A DNA stretch of 64,000 bases from Aquimarina macrocephali JAMB N27. Its GTDB lineage: Bacteria; Bacteroidota; Bacteroidia; Flavobacteriales; Flavobacteriaceae. Numbering within the stretch: the stretch's first letter is position 1; every line of letters begins with the position of its first letter. The stretch spans positions 1 through 64,000 of the forward strand of contig NZ_JACA01000045.1 in the NCBI RefSeq assembly GCF_000520995.1. Reading direction: 5' to 3'. The notes under the pieces were generated by a model. The model was not told where the DNA came from. It did no database searches and saw only the letters and a program-made list of their open reading frames with translations. Below, piece after piece: positions 24,076 to 33,583 of this stretch. Position numbers and translations under genes: made by a program.

Positions 24076-24861
24076 ATGATATGTATAGATCAATTAGGTA
24101 GGAGAATAGAATTTTTAAAACCTCTAAGACGTATTATTTCTTTGGTACCTTCGCAAACCGAGTTATTAGTTTCGTTAGGATTATCGGATAATATTGTTGG
24201 AGTGACTAAATTTTGCGTTCACCCAAAAGCGATAAGAAGTCAAAAAGTTATTGTAGGGGGTACCAAGAAAGTCAATTATGAAAAAATTAAAAAACTAAAC
24301 CCAGATATTATCCTTTGTAATAAGGAAGAAAATACAAAAGAGATCGTAGCGCACTTGCATGAAGAATATCCTGTGCATGTTTCAGATATTTATTCTATCT
24401 CTGAAGCTTTAGAAATGATTAAGCAATACGGAGAGATTTTTAACAAAAAAACTGAAGCAACTACGCTTATATCTAAAATAAGATTAGAAAAAGAATCTTT
24501 TGATGATTTTGTGTCTACAATGCCCCAAAAACGAGTGGCATATTTTATCTGGAAGGACCCCTGGATGGTAACCGGTAAAGATACATTTGTAGATCATCTG
24601 CTAAAAGCAAATCGTTTCATAAACGTTTTTGATGATAAAGATCGTTATCCAGAAATATCAAAAGAGGAACTTAGCTCAATACAAGATTTGGATTTGATCA
24701 TGTTATCTTCAGAACCATATCCTTTTTCAGAAAAGCATATTGATGAACTAACAAGTATATCCAATGCAAAGGTCATTTTGGTTGATGGAGAGTATTTTTC
24801 GTGGTACGGATCTCGCTTAGTCCAGGCTTTTTCATACTTCAAAACACTGCATGAAGTTTAA
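24076..24861 (+). CDS. BtuF-like helical-backbone metal/cobalamin-binding protein
   Basis: The frame opens at 24043, but ATG at 24076 (MICIDQLGRRIEFLKP) is the more family-like start, giving 261 aa. It matches the TroA/BtuF-type periplasmic binding fold: RIISLVPSQTELLVSLGL, VGVTKFCVHP, NYEKIKKLNPDIILCNKEE, YFIWKDPWM and FVDHLLKANRF. No signal peptide is evident with either start, as is common for this group in Flavobacteria, so localisation is unclear. No ABC permease or TonB gene is adjacent. Binding of cobalamin or a metal chelate is a family-level inference. Confidence 0.75.
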   Translation: MICIDQLGRRIEFLKPLRRIISLVPSQTELLVSLGLSDNIVGVTKFCVHPKAIRSQKVIVGGTKKVNYEKIKKLNPDIILCNKEENTKEIVAHLHEEYPVHVSDIYSISEALEMIKQYGEIFNKKTEATTLISKIRLEKESFDDFVSTMPQKRVAYFIWKDPWMVTGKDTFVDHLLKANRFINVFDDKDRYPEISKEELSSIQDLDLIMLSSEPYPFSEKHIDELTSISNAKVILVDGEYFSWYGSRLVQAFSYFKTLHEV

Positions 24862-24926
24862 AATAAACCTATACTTTTTTATGAGAATAAATAATAAACT
24901 TCAGTAGGTAATTAGACAGATATCAA

Positions 24927-25103
24927 TTAGATAGATTGTCCCTCGATTTCTTTTATCTGGATTAAGATTTTATCAGCTTTTTGATGAAGTTGATCACTTT
25001 TGTTTTTATCTGTAAGTGCTAATTTATAAGCACTCTTCATTAATTTACAGTAGGTGTACTGTAATTTTTGCAATTCAGTTTTGTTCTTTAACCAGACAAA
25101 CAT
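24927..25103 (-). CDS. Lacal_2735 family small protein
   Basis: A short, highly charged helical protein of 58 aa if started at the ATG at 25103 (MFVWLKNKTELQKLQ); an upstream ATG at 25130 would add nine residues. The sequence LQKLQYTYCKLMKSAYKLALT with a downstream QKADKILIQI follows the Lacal_2735 pattern of flavobacterial proteins, whose function is unknown. It is transcribed alone, facing the BtuF-like gene. Confidence 0.75.
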   Translation of the reverse strand: MFVWLKNKTELQKLQYTYCKLMKSAYKLALTDKNKSDQLHQKADKILIQIKEIEGQSI

Positions 25104-25198
25104 TTCTCTTCTCTTATATTTATAATGCAAAGATACTGGATAATAGAAAGGAGGTTTCTTAAGGATCAGTTAAGGTAGCCTAAAATTGTGATAAATGT

Positions 25199-25233
25199 AA
25201 TAAACCTCTTAACTATTGATTAAGAGGCTTATT
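25199..25233 (-). terminator. Terminator of the DUF4197 gene
   Basis: AATAAACCTCTTAA and TTAAGAGGCTTATT form a long, nearly perfect stem just beyond the DUF4197 stop at 25241; on the minus strand it ends in a T-rich tract. Confidence 0.65.
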
Positions 25234-25240
25234 TAAGATT

Positions 25241-25954
25241 TTATCGATCTTGTAGAGCAAATACTCGTCGCAATAAATCGGTTGTTCTGGAGCTAAGCTT
25301 AGTCCGAATGTCTTTTTCTTCTACTGCAATCATTGCATACACTCCTTTAAGAGCTTCACCCGTTACATAATCTGTTAGATCCGGGTTTACATTATTGGTG
25401 AGCGGTATTGAATTGTATTTTGTGATAATATTAGACCAAATTTTATCTGCACCTACTTTAGAAAACGATTTGTTGATTACAGGATTAAACTTTTGGTATA
25501 GTTGGCTTCGCGTTTTACTCTCAAGATATTGAGTAGCTGCCCTGTTATTACCTAGCAGTATTTGTTTGGCATCATTAAATGTTATTTGTTTTACAGCACC
25601 TACGAATATAGGTGTTGCTTCTTTTACAGCATCTTCTGCAGCACGATTAATTGCTTTTAGTCCTTCATCTGCAAGTTTGCTTAATCCAATATCTCTTAAC
25701 GTCTTATCTACTTTTCGTAACTCTTGCGGAAGAAGAATTTTAACAAGTTGGTTTCTATAAAAACCATCTTTTTGGGTAAGTTTTGTGACTTGCTTATCAA
25801 TACCATTATCTAAAGCTTCTCTTAATCCATTAGAGATATCAATATTGCTTAATCCAAAACCTCCGGTGGTCTGCGGAAGGTTATTTACAACTTGTTGTAA
25901 CTCTGCACAACTTGATAATAAAAAGATAGCGAGTATAATAAAAATTTGTTTCAT
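25241..25954 (-). CDS. DUF4197 domain lipoprotein
   Basis: A 237-aa lipoprotein (signal IFIILAIFLLSSCAEL, lipobox Cys16). The mature part matches DUF4197: GLREALDNGIDKQV, FYRNQLVKILLPQELRKV, then APIF-like ATPIFVGAVKQITFNDAKQIL and a C-terminal LTDYVTGEALKGVYAMIA. The family is common in Bacteroidota and Proteobacteria with no known function; it is probably periplasmic and mostly helical. The gene stands alone with its own terminator. Confidence 0.85.
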   Translation of the reverse strand: MKQIFIILAIFLLSSCAELQQVVNNLPQTTGGFGLSNIDISNGLREALDNGIDKQVTKLTQKDGFYRNQLVKILLPQELRKVDKTLRDIGLSKLADEGLKAINRAAEDAVKEATPIFVGAVKQITFNDAKQILLGNNRAATQYLESKTRSQLYQKFNPVINKSFSKVGADKIWSNIITKYNSIPLTNNVNPDLTDYVTGEALKGVYAMIAVEEKDIRTKLSSRTTDLLRRVFALQDR

Positions 25955-26076
25955 GATTTCTTATTAGATTTGAGATTGTAATTATATGTAATGCACTATT
26001 ATAATTAAGTTGATATTCAATCATAATTATGTATTGCGAATTTTATCTAACCTTTAAAATTAATAAATGTAGCCAG

Positions 26077-27033
26077 ATGAAATCAAATTTAATTTTTTTA
26101 ATACTATCTACTCTAATTATTTCATGTAAAAATGAAAAAGTATCGATAAAAAACCAATCTGTTCTACAAAATGAATTTGATCAGTATATTACTATATTAG
26201 GAATTGCACAGGACGGAGGGTTTCCTCATATTAATAATACAAATGAATACGTAGCAGTTCAAAAAGGCGAGGTTGATAAAGAATTGGTTACTGCATTGGG
26301 CGTGATTGATAAGAAACACCATAAAAAATTTATATTCGAAGCAACACCAGATATGCCAGAACAATTAGCAGTTTTGGATAATGAACATCTAAAAAATGAT
26401 GCTATTATTGATGGCGTATTTTTAACGCATGCTCATATAGGACACTATACTGGATTGATGCATTTTGGCAGAGAAGCAATGGGAGCAAATAAAATACCTG
26501 TGTATGCAATGCCAAGAATGCAATCTTTTTTAGAAACTAATGGCCCATGGTCGCAATTGGTCTCTTTGAAGAATATAACCATTAAACCTATACAGGCAGA
26601 TTCTACAATTGCGTTAACAAATGCGATACAGGTAATTCCTTTTTTGGTACCTCATAGAGATGAATATTCTGAAACGGTAGGATATAAAATTATCGGAAAT
26701 AGTAAAAAAGCATTATTTATCCCAGATATTAATAAGTGGTCTCTTTGGAAGAAAAATATTGTAGATCAGGTTAAACAAGTAGATTATGCCTTTATTGATG
26801 CTACTTTCTTTCAAAATGGAGAAATCCCAAGACCAATGTCCGAGGTGCCACATCCTTTTATCGAAGAAACTATTGCTTTATTTAAAAATGAGTCAAAAGA
26901 AGTAAGATCAAAAATAATATTTATTCATTTTAATCATTCGAATCCCGTACTTCAAAAAGATTATAAAGGAAGAACAGCTCTGGAAAAACAAGGGTATCAT
27001 TTTGCAAATACCAAGGATGTTTTTCCGCTATAA
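26077..27033 (+). CDS. PqqB-like metallo-beta-lactamase-fold lipoprotein
   Basis: The frame opens at 26029, but ATG at 26077 starts a proper lipoprotein signal (NLIFLILSTLIISCKNE), giving 318 aa. After it, TILGIAQDGGFPH and the metal-site motif LTHAHIGHYTGL are those of PqqB and related MBL hydrolases, as are FLVPHRDEYSETVGYKI and YAFIDATFF. No other PQQ biosynthesis gene is near, and PqqB itself is not a lipoprotein, so a role in PQQ synthesis is unlikely; a hydrolase on the outside of the cytoplasmic membrane is more probable. Substrate unknown. Confidence 0.82.
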   Translation: MKSNLIFLILSTLIISCKNEKVSIKNQSVLQNEFDQYITILGIAQDGGFPHINNTNEYVAVQKGEVDKELVTALGVIDKKHHKKFIFEATPDMPEQLAVLDNEHLKNDAIIDGVFLTHAHIGHYTGLMHFGREAMGANKIPVYAMPRMQSFLETNGPWSQLVSLKNITIKPIQADSTIALTNAIQVIPFLVPHRDEYSETVGYKIIGNSKKALFIPDINKWSLWKKNIVDQVKQVDYAFIDATFFQNGEIPRPMSEVPHPFIEETIALFKNESKEVRSKIIFIHFNHSNPVLQKDYKGRTALEKQGYHFANTKDVFPL

Positions 27034-27234
27034 AAACTACAGTATTATTGTTATAAGTGATTGCTTATTTTGTTCTATTAGATCTTCATTGATTAGGAAA
27101 ACACATTCTTTCTAAATATAAAAGCTATAAATATTAGTATTAAAATTTGAAACATAAAATCACTGAAAATGGGGGATGCTACTACTAAGTATCGTTTTAT
27201 CTTTATAGATGATTTATAAAGTGAAAAACTATAT

Positions 27235-28698
27235 ATGTTTTGGAAAAATAACTTGAAATTGCCTATTACTTCAGAAGATAAAAAGTGGGTAGAAGAAAGT
27301 ATTGCGTTTCTTGATGATAAGTTAAAAGGGCGAGAGGCGAAAATGGAAACCGTATTGCCAACTCATCCTTATTTTAGCAAGAAGTTTGAAGGCACGCTAT
27401 CAGATGCAAAGTTTGTATTAAATCAGGTTATACAACTAATGGGGATAGAGGATATAAGTATCCAGTTGAAATTATTTAATGATGGGGCAGTAAAAATGGA
27501 AGATGGTAGTATTCTTACAACACCAGCCGATATCAATGGGAGATGGAAAGGTGCGGCAGGAATGTATCAAAATTTAAATGATGTTACTACGATTTTTATA
27601 GCCACCGATCAGCTTAACAACTTAGAAACTCTAGTTGCTACATTAGCTCACGAGTTATCGCATCAACTGCTTTTAGGAGAACAATGGATTAAGGATAATG
27701 ACGAGTATCTCACAGATCTTCTGGCCATAGTATGTGGTTTTGGGATTTTTATTGGAAACTCTAAATTTAATTTTTCTTCAGAACAAATAGGAATTGGGAG
27801 TAACTGGAAAATGAGTGAACAAGGGTATTTACCAGAACAAGTTATTGCCTATGCGATGGCATATTTATCAATTAAACGAGGAGAATCTATTGACTATGCT
27901 AAATTTCTAAATAAAACTATAGCAAAATATTTCAAGCAAAGTATAAAGTATCTTAAAAAGAATGGTGTAACAGATTCTGTTTCGAATTCTGTAAAAGAAA
28001 TTGAAACTTCACAAGAAGTTATAAAAACATCTACCGAGCATAAGGAAGATTTTTTGGAAGAGACACAACAGGAAACACCCGAAAATGCTAAAGAATTCAA
28101 AATAGATACTATTGAGGGAATAGAGAAGGTGTCTTTGGTAGAGGCTTGCGCTCAAGAAGATATTCTGTTAGTGAAGCATTTACTACAAATAGGAGTAGAT
28201 GTAAATACTACTTCTAAATTGGGTTTTTCTGCGTTGAATATGGCAGTCATTAAGAATAATATCAAGTTAATACATATACTTCTTGATGCTGGAGCAGATA
28301 TCAATCTTCAGAACACAGATGTGTTTGGTTTAGGTGAAACACCACTTATATCAGCGGTTAAGGAAAATAATGCAACTGTTATAGAATTAATATTAGATCA
28401 TGGTGCAAATCCTAACACACCAAATTACTTTCATAAAACACCTTTGATGATAGCGGCACAAGAAAATGCTCTGGAAGCAGCAAAAGTATTATTAGAACAT
28501 AAGGTGCCGATTGAACATGGAACCCACACCGGTTTATATACAGAAACATCACTATGTATTGCGGTTTTAAATAATCATACAGAGATGGTTACCCTTCTTG
28601 TACAGAACCGGGCAAAGACCAAACCACTTAGAAAATTACCACGACATAAGATTAATCCTAAAATGGTAAAGTGGCTAAAACAACGTAAATACTTATAA
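27235..28698 (+). CDS. Metalloprotease-like protein with C-terminal ankyrin repeats
   Basis: A 487-aa cytoplasmic protein. The N-terminal half has a zinc-peptidase-like helix, LAHELSHQLLLGEQW (HELSH at 139-143), with a downstream Asp/Glu region (NDEYLTDLLAIVCGFG) that could provide the third ligand. A charged linker (about 245-290) leads to four or five ankyrin repeats (SALNMAVIKNNIKLIHILLD, TPLISAVKENNATVIELILD, TPLMIAAQENALEAAKVLLE). The ankyrin part probably binds a protein target. I know no named family for this combination. Nothing in the neighbourhood points to a function. Confidence 0.75.
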   Translation: MFWKNNLKLPITSEDKKWVEESIAFLDDKLKGREAKMETVLPTHPYFSKKFEGTLSDAKFVLNQVIQLMGIEDISIQLKLFNDGAVKMEDGSILTTPADINGRWKGAAGMYQNLNDVTTIFIATDQLNNLETLVATLAHELSHQLLLGEQWIKDNDEYLTDLLAIVCGFGIFIGNSKFNFSSEQIGIGSNWKMSEQGYLPEQVIAYAMAYLSIKRGESIDYAKFLNKTIAKYFKQSIKYLKKNGVTDSVSNSVKEIETSQEVIKTSTEHKEDFLEETQQETPENAKEFKIDTIEGIEKVSLVEACAQEDILLVKHLLQIGVDVNTTSKLGFSALNMAVIKNNIKLIHILLDAGADINLQNTDVFGLGETPLISAVKENNATVIELILDHGANPNTPNYFHKTPLMIAAQENALEAAKVLLEHKVPIEHGTHTGLYTETSLCIAVLNNHTEMVTLLVQNRAKTKPLRKLPRHKINPKMVKWLKQRKYL

Positions 28699-28769
28699 AA
28701 ACCAGTATCTCTCGTTTTAAAGTGCTATATTTTGAAACAGAAATACATTTAAATAAGGGAGTTTTTCCT

Positions 28770-29624
28770 TTATGAAAAAACAACAGTTTTGTTATTATAG
28801 ACCAGTAATTTTCTTTCAAGATGATGTTTAATAGCTCGAGATAATACAATTTTTTCGAGATCACGACCTTTAAGAACAAAATCATGAGCATTATGAATGT
28901 GCGATACACGCGCAATCTCTTGCTCAATAATAGGTCCGCCTTCTGGATCAGAAGTCACATAATGACTTGTTGCGCCAATGATTTTTACACCTCTTTCATA
29001 AGCAGAGTGATATGGCTTTGTTCCAGGAAAAGCAGGTAAAAAAGAACGGTGTATGTTTATAATTTTATAAGGAAATTGATCTATAAAATCAGAAGAAATA
29101 ATTTGCATATATCTCGCCAGAACTACAAAATCAATGCTATGTTCTTTTAGAAGTTCTATTTGCTGTGTTTCAGCTTGCTTTTTGGTGTCTTTTGTTACCG
29201 GAATATACTTAAATGGGATGCCAAAAGCATCAGCAATAGGCTTAAGATCTTCATGATTACTTATAATAATAGGGATGTATACTTTTAATTCTCCAGAGGC
29301 ATATCTTCCCAAAATATCATAAAGACAATGATTGTATTTAGAAACAAAAAGAGCCATTCGAGGTTTCTTTTCTGTATTATACATTTCCCAATGCATGTTA
29401 TAATTTTCTGCAACGTGTGTAGTAAAGGACTCTTTAAATAGTGCTAGTTTTTCTTCGTCTTCATCAAATTCGCATTCTAATCTCATAAAGAATTCCTTTA
29501 GTTCACGGTCTACATGCTGTTCTATGTATATGGTATTCCCTTTTTTGGCCAAAATGAAATTGGTGACTGTTGCTATAATTCCTTTTCTGTCGGGGCAATT
29601 AATTAATAGGGTTGTTTTTTTCAT
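28770..29624 (-). CDS. purU: Formyltetrahydrofolate deformylase
   Basis: A 284-aa enzyme with an N-terminal ACT domain (LLINCPDRKGIIATVTNFI) and a C-terminal formyltransferase-fold domain. The catalytic set is visible: Asn/His in NIHRSFLPAFPG and Asp in the later VTSDPEGGPIIEQE. It splits 10-formyl-THF to formate and THF, supplying formate for purine synthesis and balancing one-carbon pools. The length is normal. It is a single gene, divergent from icmF across 284 bp in which I see no other gene. Confidence 0.95.
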   Translation of the reverse strand: MKKTTLLINCPDRKGIIATVTNFILAKKGNTIYIEQHVDRELKEFFMRLECEFDEDEEKLALFKESFTTHVAENYNMHWEMYNTEKKPRMALFVSKYNHCLYDILGRYASGELKVYIPIIISNHEDLKPIADAFGIPFKYIPVTKDTKKQAETQQIELLKEHSIDFVVLARYMQIISSDFIDQFPYKIINIHRSFLPAFPGTKPYHSAYERGVKIIGATSHYVTSDPEGGPIIEQEIARVSHIHNAHDFVLKGRDLEKIVLSRAIKHHLERKLLVYNNKTVVFS

Positions 29625-29908
29625 TATGACTTGTGTTTTCTCAAGACATAAACTTACTATTATTGAACTGATTTTAGTAATTGTTTTTTCTTAAGTTTTA
29701 TGAATCAACCTTATTCTTTTATTGATTTTGGACTGTATTGCTTTGATCAATGTATGATTTTTAGAAAACTAACATAATAAGTATTAAATTTGAACTATAA
29801 ATAATGAAAGCATTTGATAGGTTAAATAAATTATATAATTCTAAAAAAATAGTCCTTTTTGATGCGTATTTCGTAAATTAGCAGCACTAAAACCACTTTT
29901 TATTATCA

Positions 29909-32900
29909 ATGGAACAAAAAGCACCATATACACCCAAGAATAAAGTAAGAATAGTTACCGCAGCTTCATTATTTGATGGACACGATGCGGCTATTAATAT
30001 TATGCGCCGTATTATCCAATCTACAGGAGTAGAAGTCATTCACTTAGGTCACGATCGTAGTGTAGAAGAGGTTGTGAATTGTGCCATACAAGAAGATGCT
30101 AATGCTATAGCTATGACTTCCTATCAAGGAGGGCATAACGAATATTTTAAGTATATGTATGATTTGCTAAAAGAAAAAGGAGCAACTCACATTAAAATAT
30201 TTGGTGGTGGTGGTGGAGTAATCCTTCCCGAAGAGATTAAAGAACTGATGGATTATGGGATTACTCGTATATACTCTCCTGATGATGGAAGAGAATTAGG
30301 GTTACAAGGGATGATCAATGACCTTGTAGAAAGGTCGGATTTTCCTATAGGAGATCAACTTAATGGAGAAGTAGAGCACTTAGTAGAAAAAGAAATTGGT
30401 TCTATTGCCCGAGTTATTTCTGCAGCAGAAAATTTTCCTGAAATAGCTAAGGATACCTTAGATCAAATACATATAAAAAATAAAACGTCAAAAACACCCG
30501 TGCTTGGTATTACGGGTACTGGTGGAGCTGGTAAATCATCATTAGTTGATGAGTTGGTTCGCCGGTTTTTAATTGATTTTCCTGAAAAAACAATCGGATT
30601 AATTTCTGTAGACCCATCTAAACGTAAAACAGGAGGAGCATTATTAGGAGATAGAATTAGAATGAATGCTATTAATTCTCCAAGAGTATATATGCGTTCT
30701 CTAGCCACACGTCAATCTAATCTGGCATTGTCTAAGTATGTGGCAGAAGCTATAGAAGTGCTTAAAGCTGCTGAGTTTGATCTTATCATTCTCGAAACTT
30801 CCGGAATCGGCCAGTCTGATACCGAAATCTTAGAGCATAGTGATACCTCTTTATATGTAATGACACCAGAATTTGGTGCAGCAACGCAATTAGAGAAAAT
30901 AGATATGTTGGATTTTGCAGACCTGGTAGCTATCAATAAATTTGATAAAAGAGGCTCTTTGGATGCATTACGAGATGTAAAAAAACAATATATGCGTAAT
31001 CATCAATTATGGGATATTCCACAAGATGAGTTACCAGTATATGGGACTATTGCTTCGCAGTTTAATGATCCGGGAATGAATACACTCTACAAGGCAATTA
31101 TGGATAAGATTGTAGAGAAAACTGGAGTTGAGTTGAAATCTGATTTTCATATTTCTAAAGAAATGTCTGAAAAGATATTTGTTATTCCACCAAGTAGAAC
31201 TCGATATTTATCAGAAATCTCAGAGAATAACAGAGCATATAATAAAACTGCAAACACCCAGGTAGAGGTTGCACAAAAATTATATGGTATTTATAAAACT
31301 ATCTGTAGCGTTGCTAATGTCGATTCTATTGCTTTATCTAAGAATGGTATTGAAGAAGAGAGTCTTCAGAATATAAAAACCGAGGATAATGCATCATTTT
31401 TGAAGTTACTTTTAGCAGAGTTTGATAGAGTAAAACTTAATCTTGATCCTCATAATTGGGAAATTATTACAGGATGGGCTGTTAAGATCAAAAAATATAA
31501 AGATCCTATTTATTCTTTTAAGGTAAGAGATAAAGAAATTAAAATAGAAACACATACAGAATCTCTGTCGCATAGTCAGATTCCTAAGGTGGCATTACCA
31601 AAATATGAAGCTTGGGGTGATATCTTGAAATGGTGTTTACAAGAAAATGTACCAGGTGAGTTTCCTTATGCTTCGGGCTTATATCCTTTTAAACGTACCG
31701 GAGAAGATCCAACACGTATGTTTGCTGGAGAAGGTGGACCCGAACGTACCAATCGTCGTTTTCACTATGTGAGTTTAGGAATGCCCGCTAAGCGACTTTC
31801 TACTGCCTTTGATTCGGTAACACTTTATGGAAATGATCCTGATCAAAGACCAGATATTTATGGTAAAATTGGTAATGCAGGAGTATCGATTTGCTGTCTT
31901 GATGATGCAAAGAAATTATACTCTGGATTTGATTTAACACACGCCATGACTTCAGTAAGTATGACCATTAATGGTCCTGCACCAATGTTACTAGGTTTCT
32001 TTATGAATGCGGCGATCGATCAAAATTGTGAGAAGTATATTAAAGAAAATAACCTTGAAACCGAAGTAGCATCGAAAATCAAAAAAATATATACCGAAAA
32101 AGGAGTAGAACGTCCAGAATATCAAGGTGAACTCCCTGAAGGTAATGATGGATTAGGATTAATGCTTCTTGGTGTTACAGGAGATCAGGTATTACCCGCA
32201 GATGTATATAATGACATTAAAGCTACAACTTTAAATACTGTTCGTGGTACAGTACAAGCAGATATACTTAAAGAAGACCAGGCACAAAACACCTGTATTT
32301 TCTCTACAGAATTCGCACTGCGTTTGATGGGAGATGTACAAGAATATTTTATTGATAAACAAGTACGTAACTTCTATTCGGTATCCATTTCTGGATATCA
32401 TATAGCAGAAGCAGGAGCAAATCCGATCACACAGTTAGCATTAACATTGGCAAATGGTTTTACGTATGTAGAATATTACCTAAGCCGTGGAATGGATATT
32501 AACAAATTTGGCCCCAACTTATCCTTCTTCTTCTCTAATGGTATTGATCCGGAATATGCAGTTATTGGCCGTGTAGCACGTAAAATATGGGCAAAAGCAT
32601 TAAGAAATAAATACGGAGCAAATTCTAGAGCTCAGATGTTGAAATATCATATCCAAACCTCGGGTCGATCATTACATGCTCAGGAAATTGATTTTAATGA
32701 TATTCGTACAACACTTCAAGCTTTATATGCAATTTATGACAACTGTAACTCATTGCATACCAATGCTTATGATGAAGCGATTACCACGCCAACAGAAGAG
32801 TCTGTGCGTAGAGCAATGGCAATACAATTGATCATTAATAAAGAATTAGGATTGGCTAAAAATGAAAACCCAATTCAGGGATCTTTTATTATAGAAGAAC

Positions 32901-33343
32901 TAACAGATCTTGTTGAAGATGCAGTATTGGCAGAGTTTGACAGAATCACAGAACGAGGAGGAGTGCTTGGAGCTATGGAAACCATGTATCAACGTAGTAA
33001 AATACAAGAAGAAAGCTTGTATTATGAAACGTTGAAACATAATGGAGAGTTTCCGATTATTGGAGTGAATACATTTTTAAGCTCTAAAGGGTCACCAACG
33101 GTAACACCTGGAGAAGTAATTCGTGCAACAGAAGAAGAAAAGGAGTACCAGATCACAATGCTAAACGAATTGCATAAAGGAAATGCTGACACTACTACAG
33201 AACTACTAAAAAACTTACAACAAAAAGCGATCAGTAATCAGAACATTTTTGAAGCTTTAATGGATGTATGTAAAAAATGTTCTTTAGGCCAGATTACATC
33301 AGCACTGTTTGAAGTAGGAGGGCAGTATAGACGAAATATGTAA
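29909..33343 (+). CDS. icmF: Fused isobutyryl-CoA mutase (IcmF)
   Basis: A 1144-aa protein with the three-part IcmF layout: an N-terminal B12-binding domain (VRIVTAASLFDGHDAAINIM, with the His of DGHD as cobalt ligand), a central MeaI-type GTPase chaperone (P-loop GTGGAGKSSL near 210; KFDKRG), and a C-terminal mutase barrel starting about 560 (YPFKRTGEDPTRMFAGEGG). The fusion order distinguishes it from ordinary methylmalonyl-CoA mutase. It interconverts isobutyryl-CoA and n-butyryl-CoA, and often pivalyl/isovaleryl-CoA, with adenosylcobalamin. No cobalamin riboswitch is visible upstream. A 23-bp hairpin terminator follows. Confidence 0.94.
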   Translation: MEQKAPYTPKNKVRIVTAASLFDGHDAAINIMRRIIQSTGVEVIHLGHDRSVEEVVNCAIQEDANAIAMTSYQGGHNEYFKYMYDLLKEKGATHIKIFGGGGGVILPEEIKELMDYGITRIYSPDDGRELGLQGMINDLVERSDFPIGDQLNGEVEHLVEKEIGSIARVISAAENFPEIAKDTLDQIHIKNKTSKTPVLGITGTGGAGKSSLVDELVRRFLIDFPEKTIGLISVDPSKRKTGGALLGDRIRMNAINSPRVYMRSLATRQSNLALSKYVAEAIEVLKAAEFDLIILETSGIGQSDTEILEHSDTSLYVMTPEFGAATQLEKIDMLDFADLVAINKFDKRGSLDALRDVKKQYMRNHQLWDIPQDELPVYGTIASQFNDPGMNTLYKAIMDKIVEKTGVELKSDFHISKEMSEKIFVIPPSRTRYLSEISENNRAYNKTANTQVEVAQKLYGIYKTICSVANVDSIALSKNGIEEESLQNIKTEDNASFLKLLLAEFDRVKLNLDPHNWEIITGWAVKIKKYKDPIYSFKVRDKEIKIETHTESLSHSQIPKVALPKYEAWGDILKWCLQENVPGEFPYASGLYPFKRTGEDPTRMFAGEGGPERTNRRFHYVSLGMPAKRLSTAFDSVTLYGNDPDQRPDIYGKIGNAGVSICCLDDAKKLYSGFDLTHAMTSVSMTINGPAPMLLGFFMNAAIDQNCEKYIKENNLETEVASKIKKIYTEKGVERPEYQGELPEGNDGLGLMLLGVTGDQVLPADVYNDIKATTLNTVRGTVQADILKEDQAQNTCIFSTEFALRLMGDVQEYFIDKQVRNFYSVSISGYHIAEAGANPITQLALTLANGFTYVEYYLSRGMDINKFGPNLSFFFSNGIDPEYAVIGRVARKIWAKALRNKYGANSRAQMLKYHIQTSGRSLHAQEIDFNDIRTTLQALYAIYDNCNSLHTNAYDEAITTPTEESVRRAMAIQLIINKELGLAKNENPIQGSFIIEELTDLVEDAVLAEFDRITERGGVLGAMETMYQRSKIQEESLYYETLKHNGEFPIIGVNTFLSSKGSPTVTPGEVIRATEEEKEYQITMLNELHKGNADTTTELLKNLQQKAISNQNIFEALMDVCKKCSLGQITSALFEVGGQYRRNM

Positions 33344-33387
33344 GTTGCTTAACTCGTAAGAGCGAAGCATAATATAGAATCCTTTTA

Positions 33388-33440
33388 ATAAAACCTCACA
33401 GGGATACTGAACTTGTTTCAGTATCCCTGTGAGGTTTTAT
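33388..33440 (+). terminator. Terminator of icmF
   Basis: A perfect 23-bp stem (33388-33410 with 33418-33440) has a 7-nt loop, rich in CCTCACAGGG, with a following TGTTTG tail. It is the strongest hairpin in the window outside gene duplicates. Confidence 0.85.
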
Positions 33441-33583
33441 TGTTTGTAGCATTAGACGAACTCAATTCAATACTCGATTTATTTAGGGTTTATCTAAGAA
33501 AGATTAATAATGATCAAAATTTCAATATCTTTAGACATGAGTAATACCATTTTAACTTTGAAATTGGTATAAAAATCTAATTC

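Noticed and set aside
29625..29908. Cobalamin riboswitch upstream of icmF
   Set aside because: I looked for a B12-box-like element and long paired structure and saw none in this AT-rich 284-bp stretch.
30463..30936. Minus-strand open frames inside icmF and similar frames inside DPP IV, purU, ilvE and dnaJ
   Set aside because: They are antisense shadows of strongly conserved genes, with no start signal or recognisable domain.
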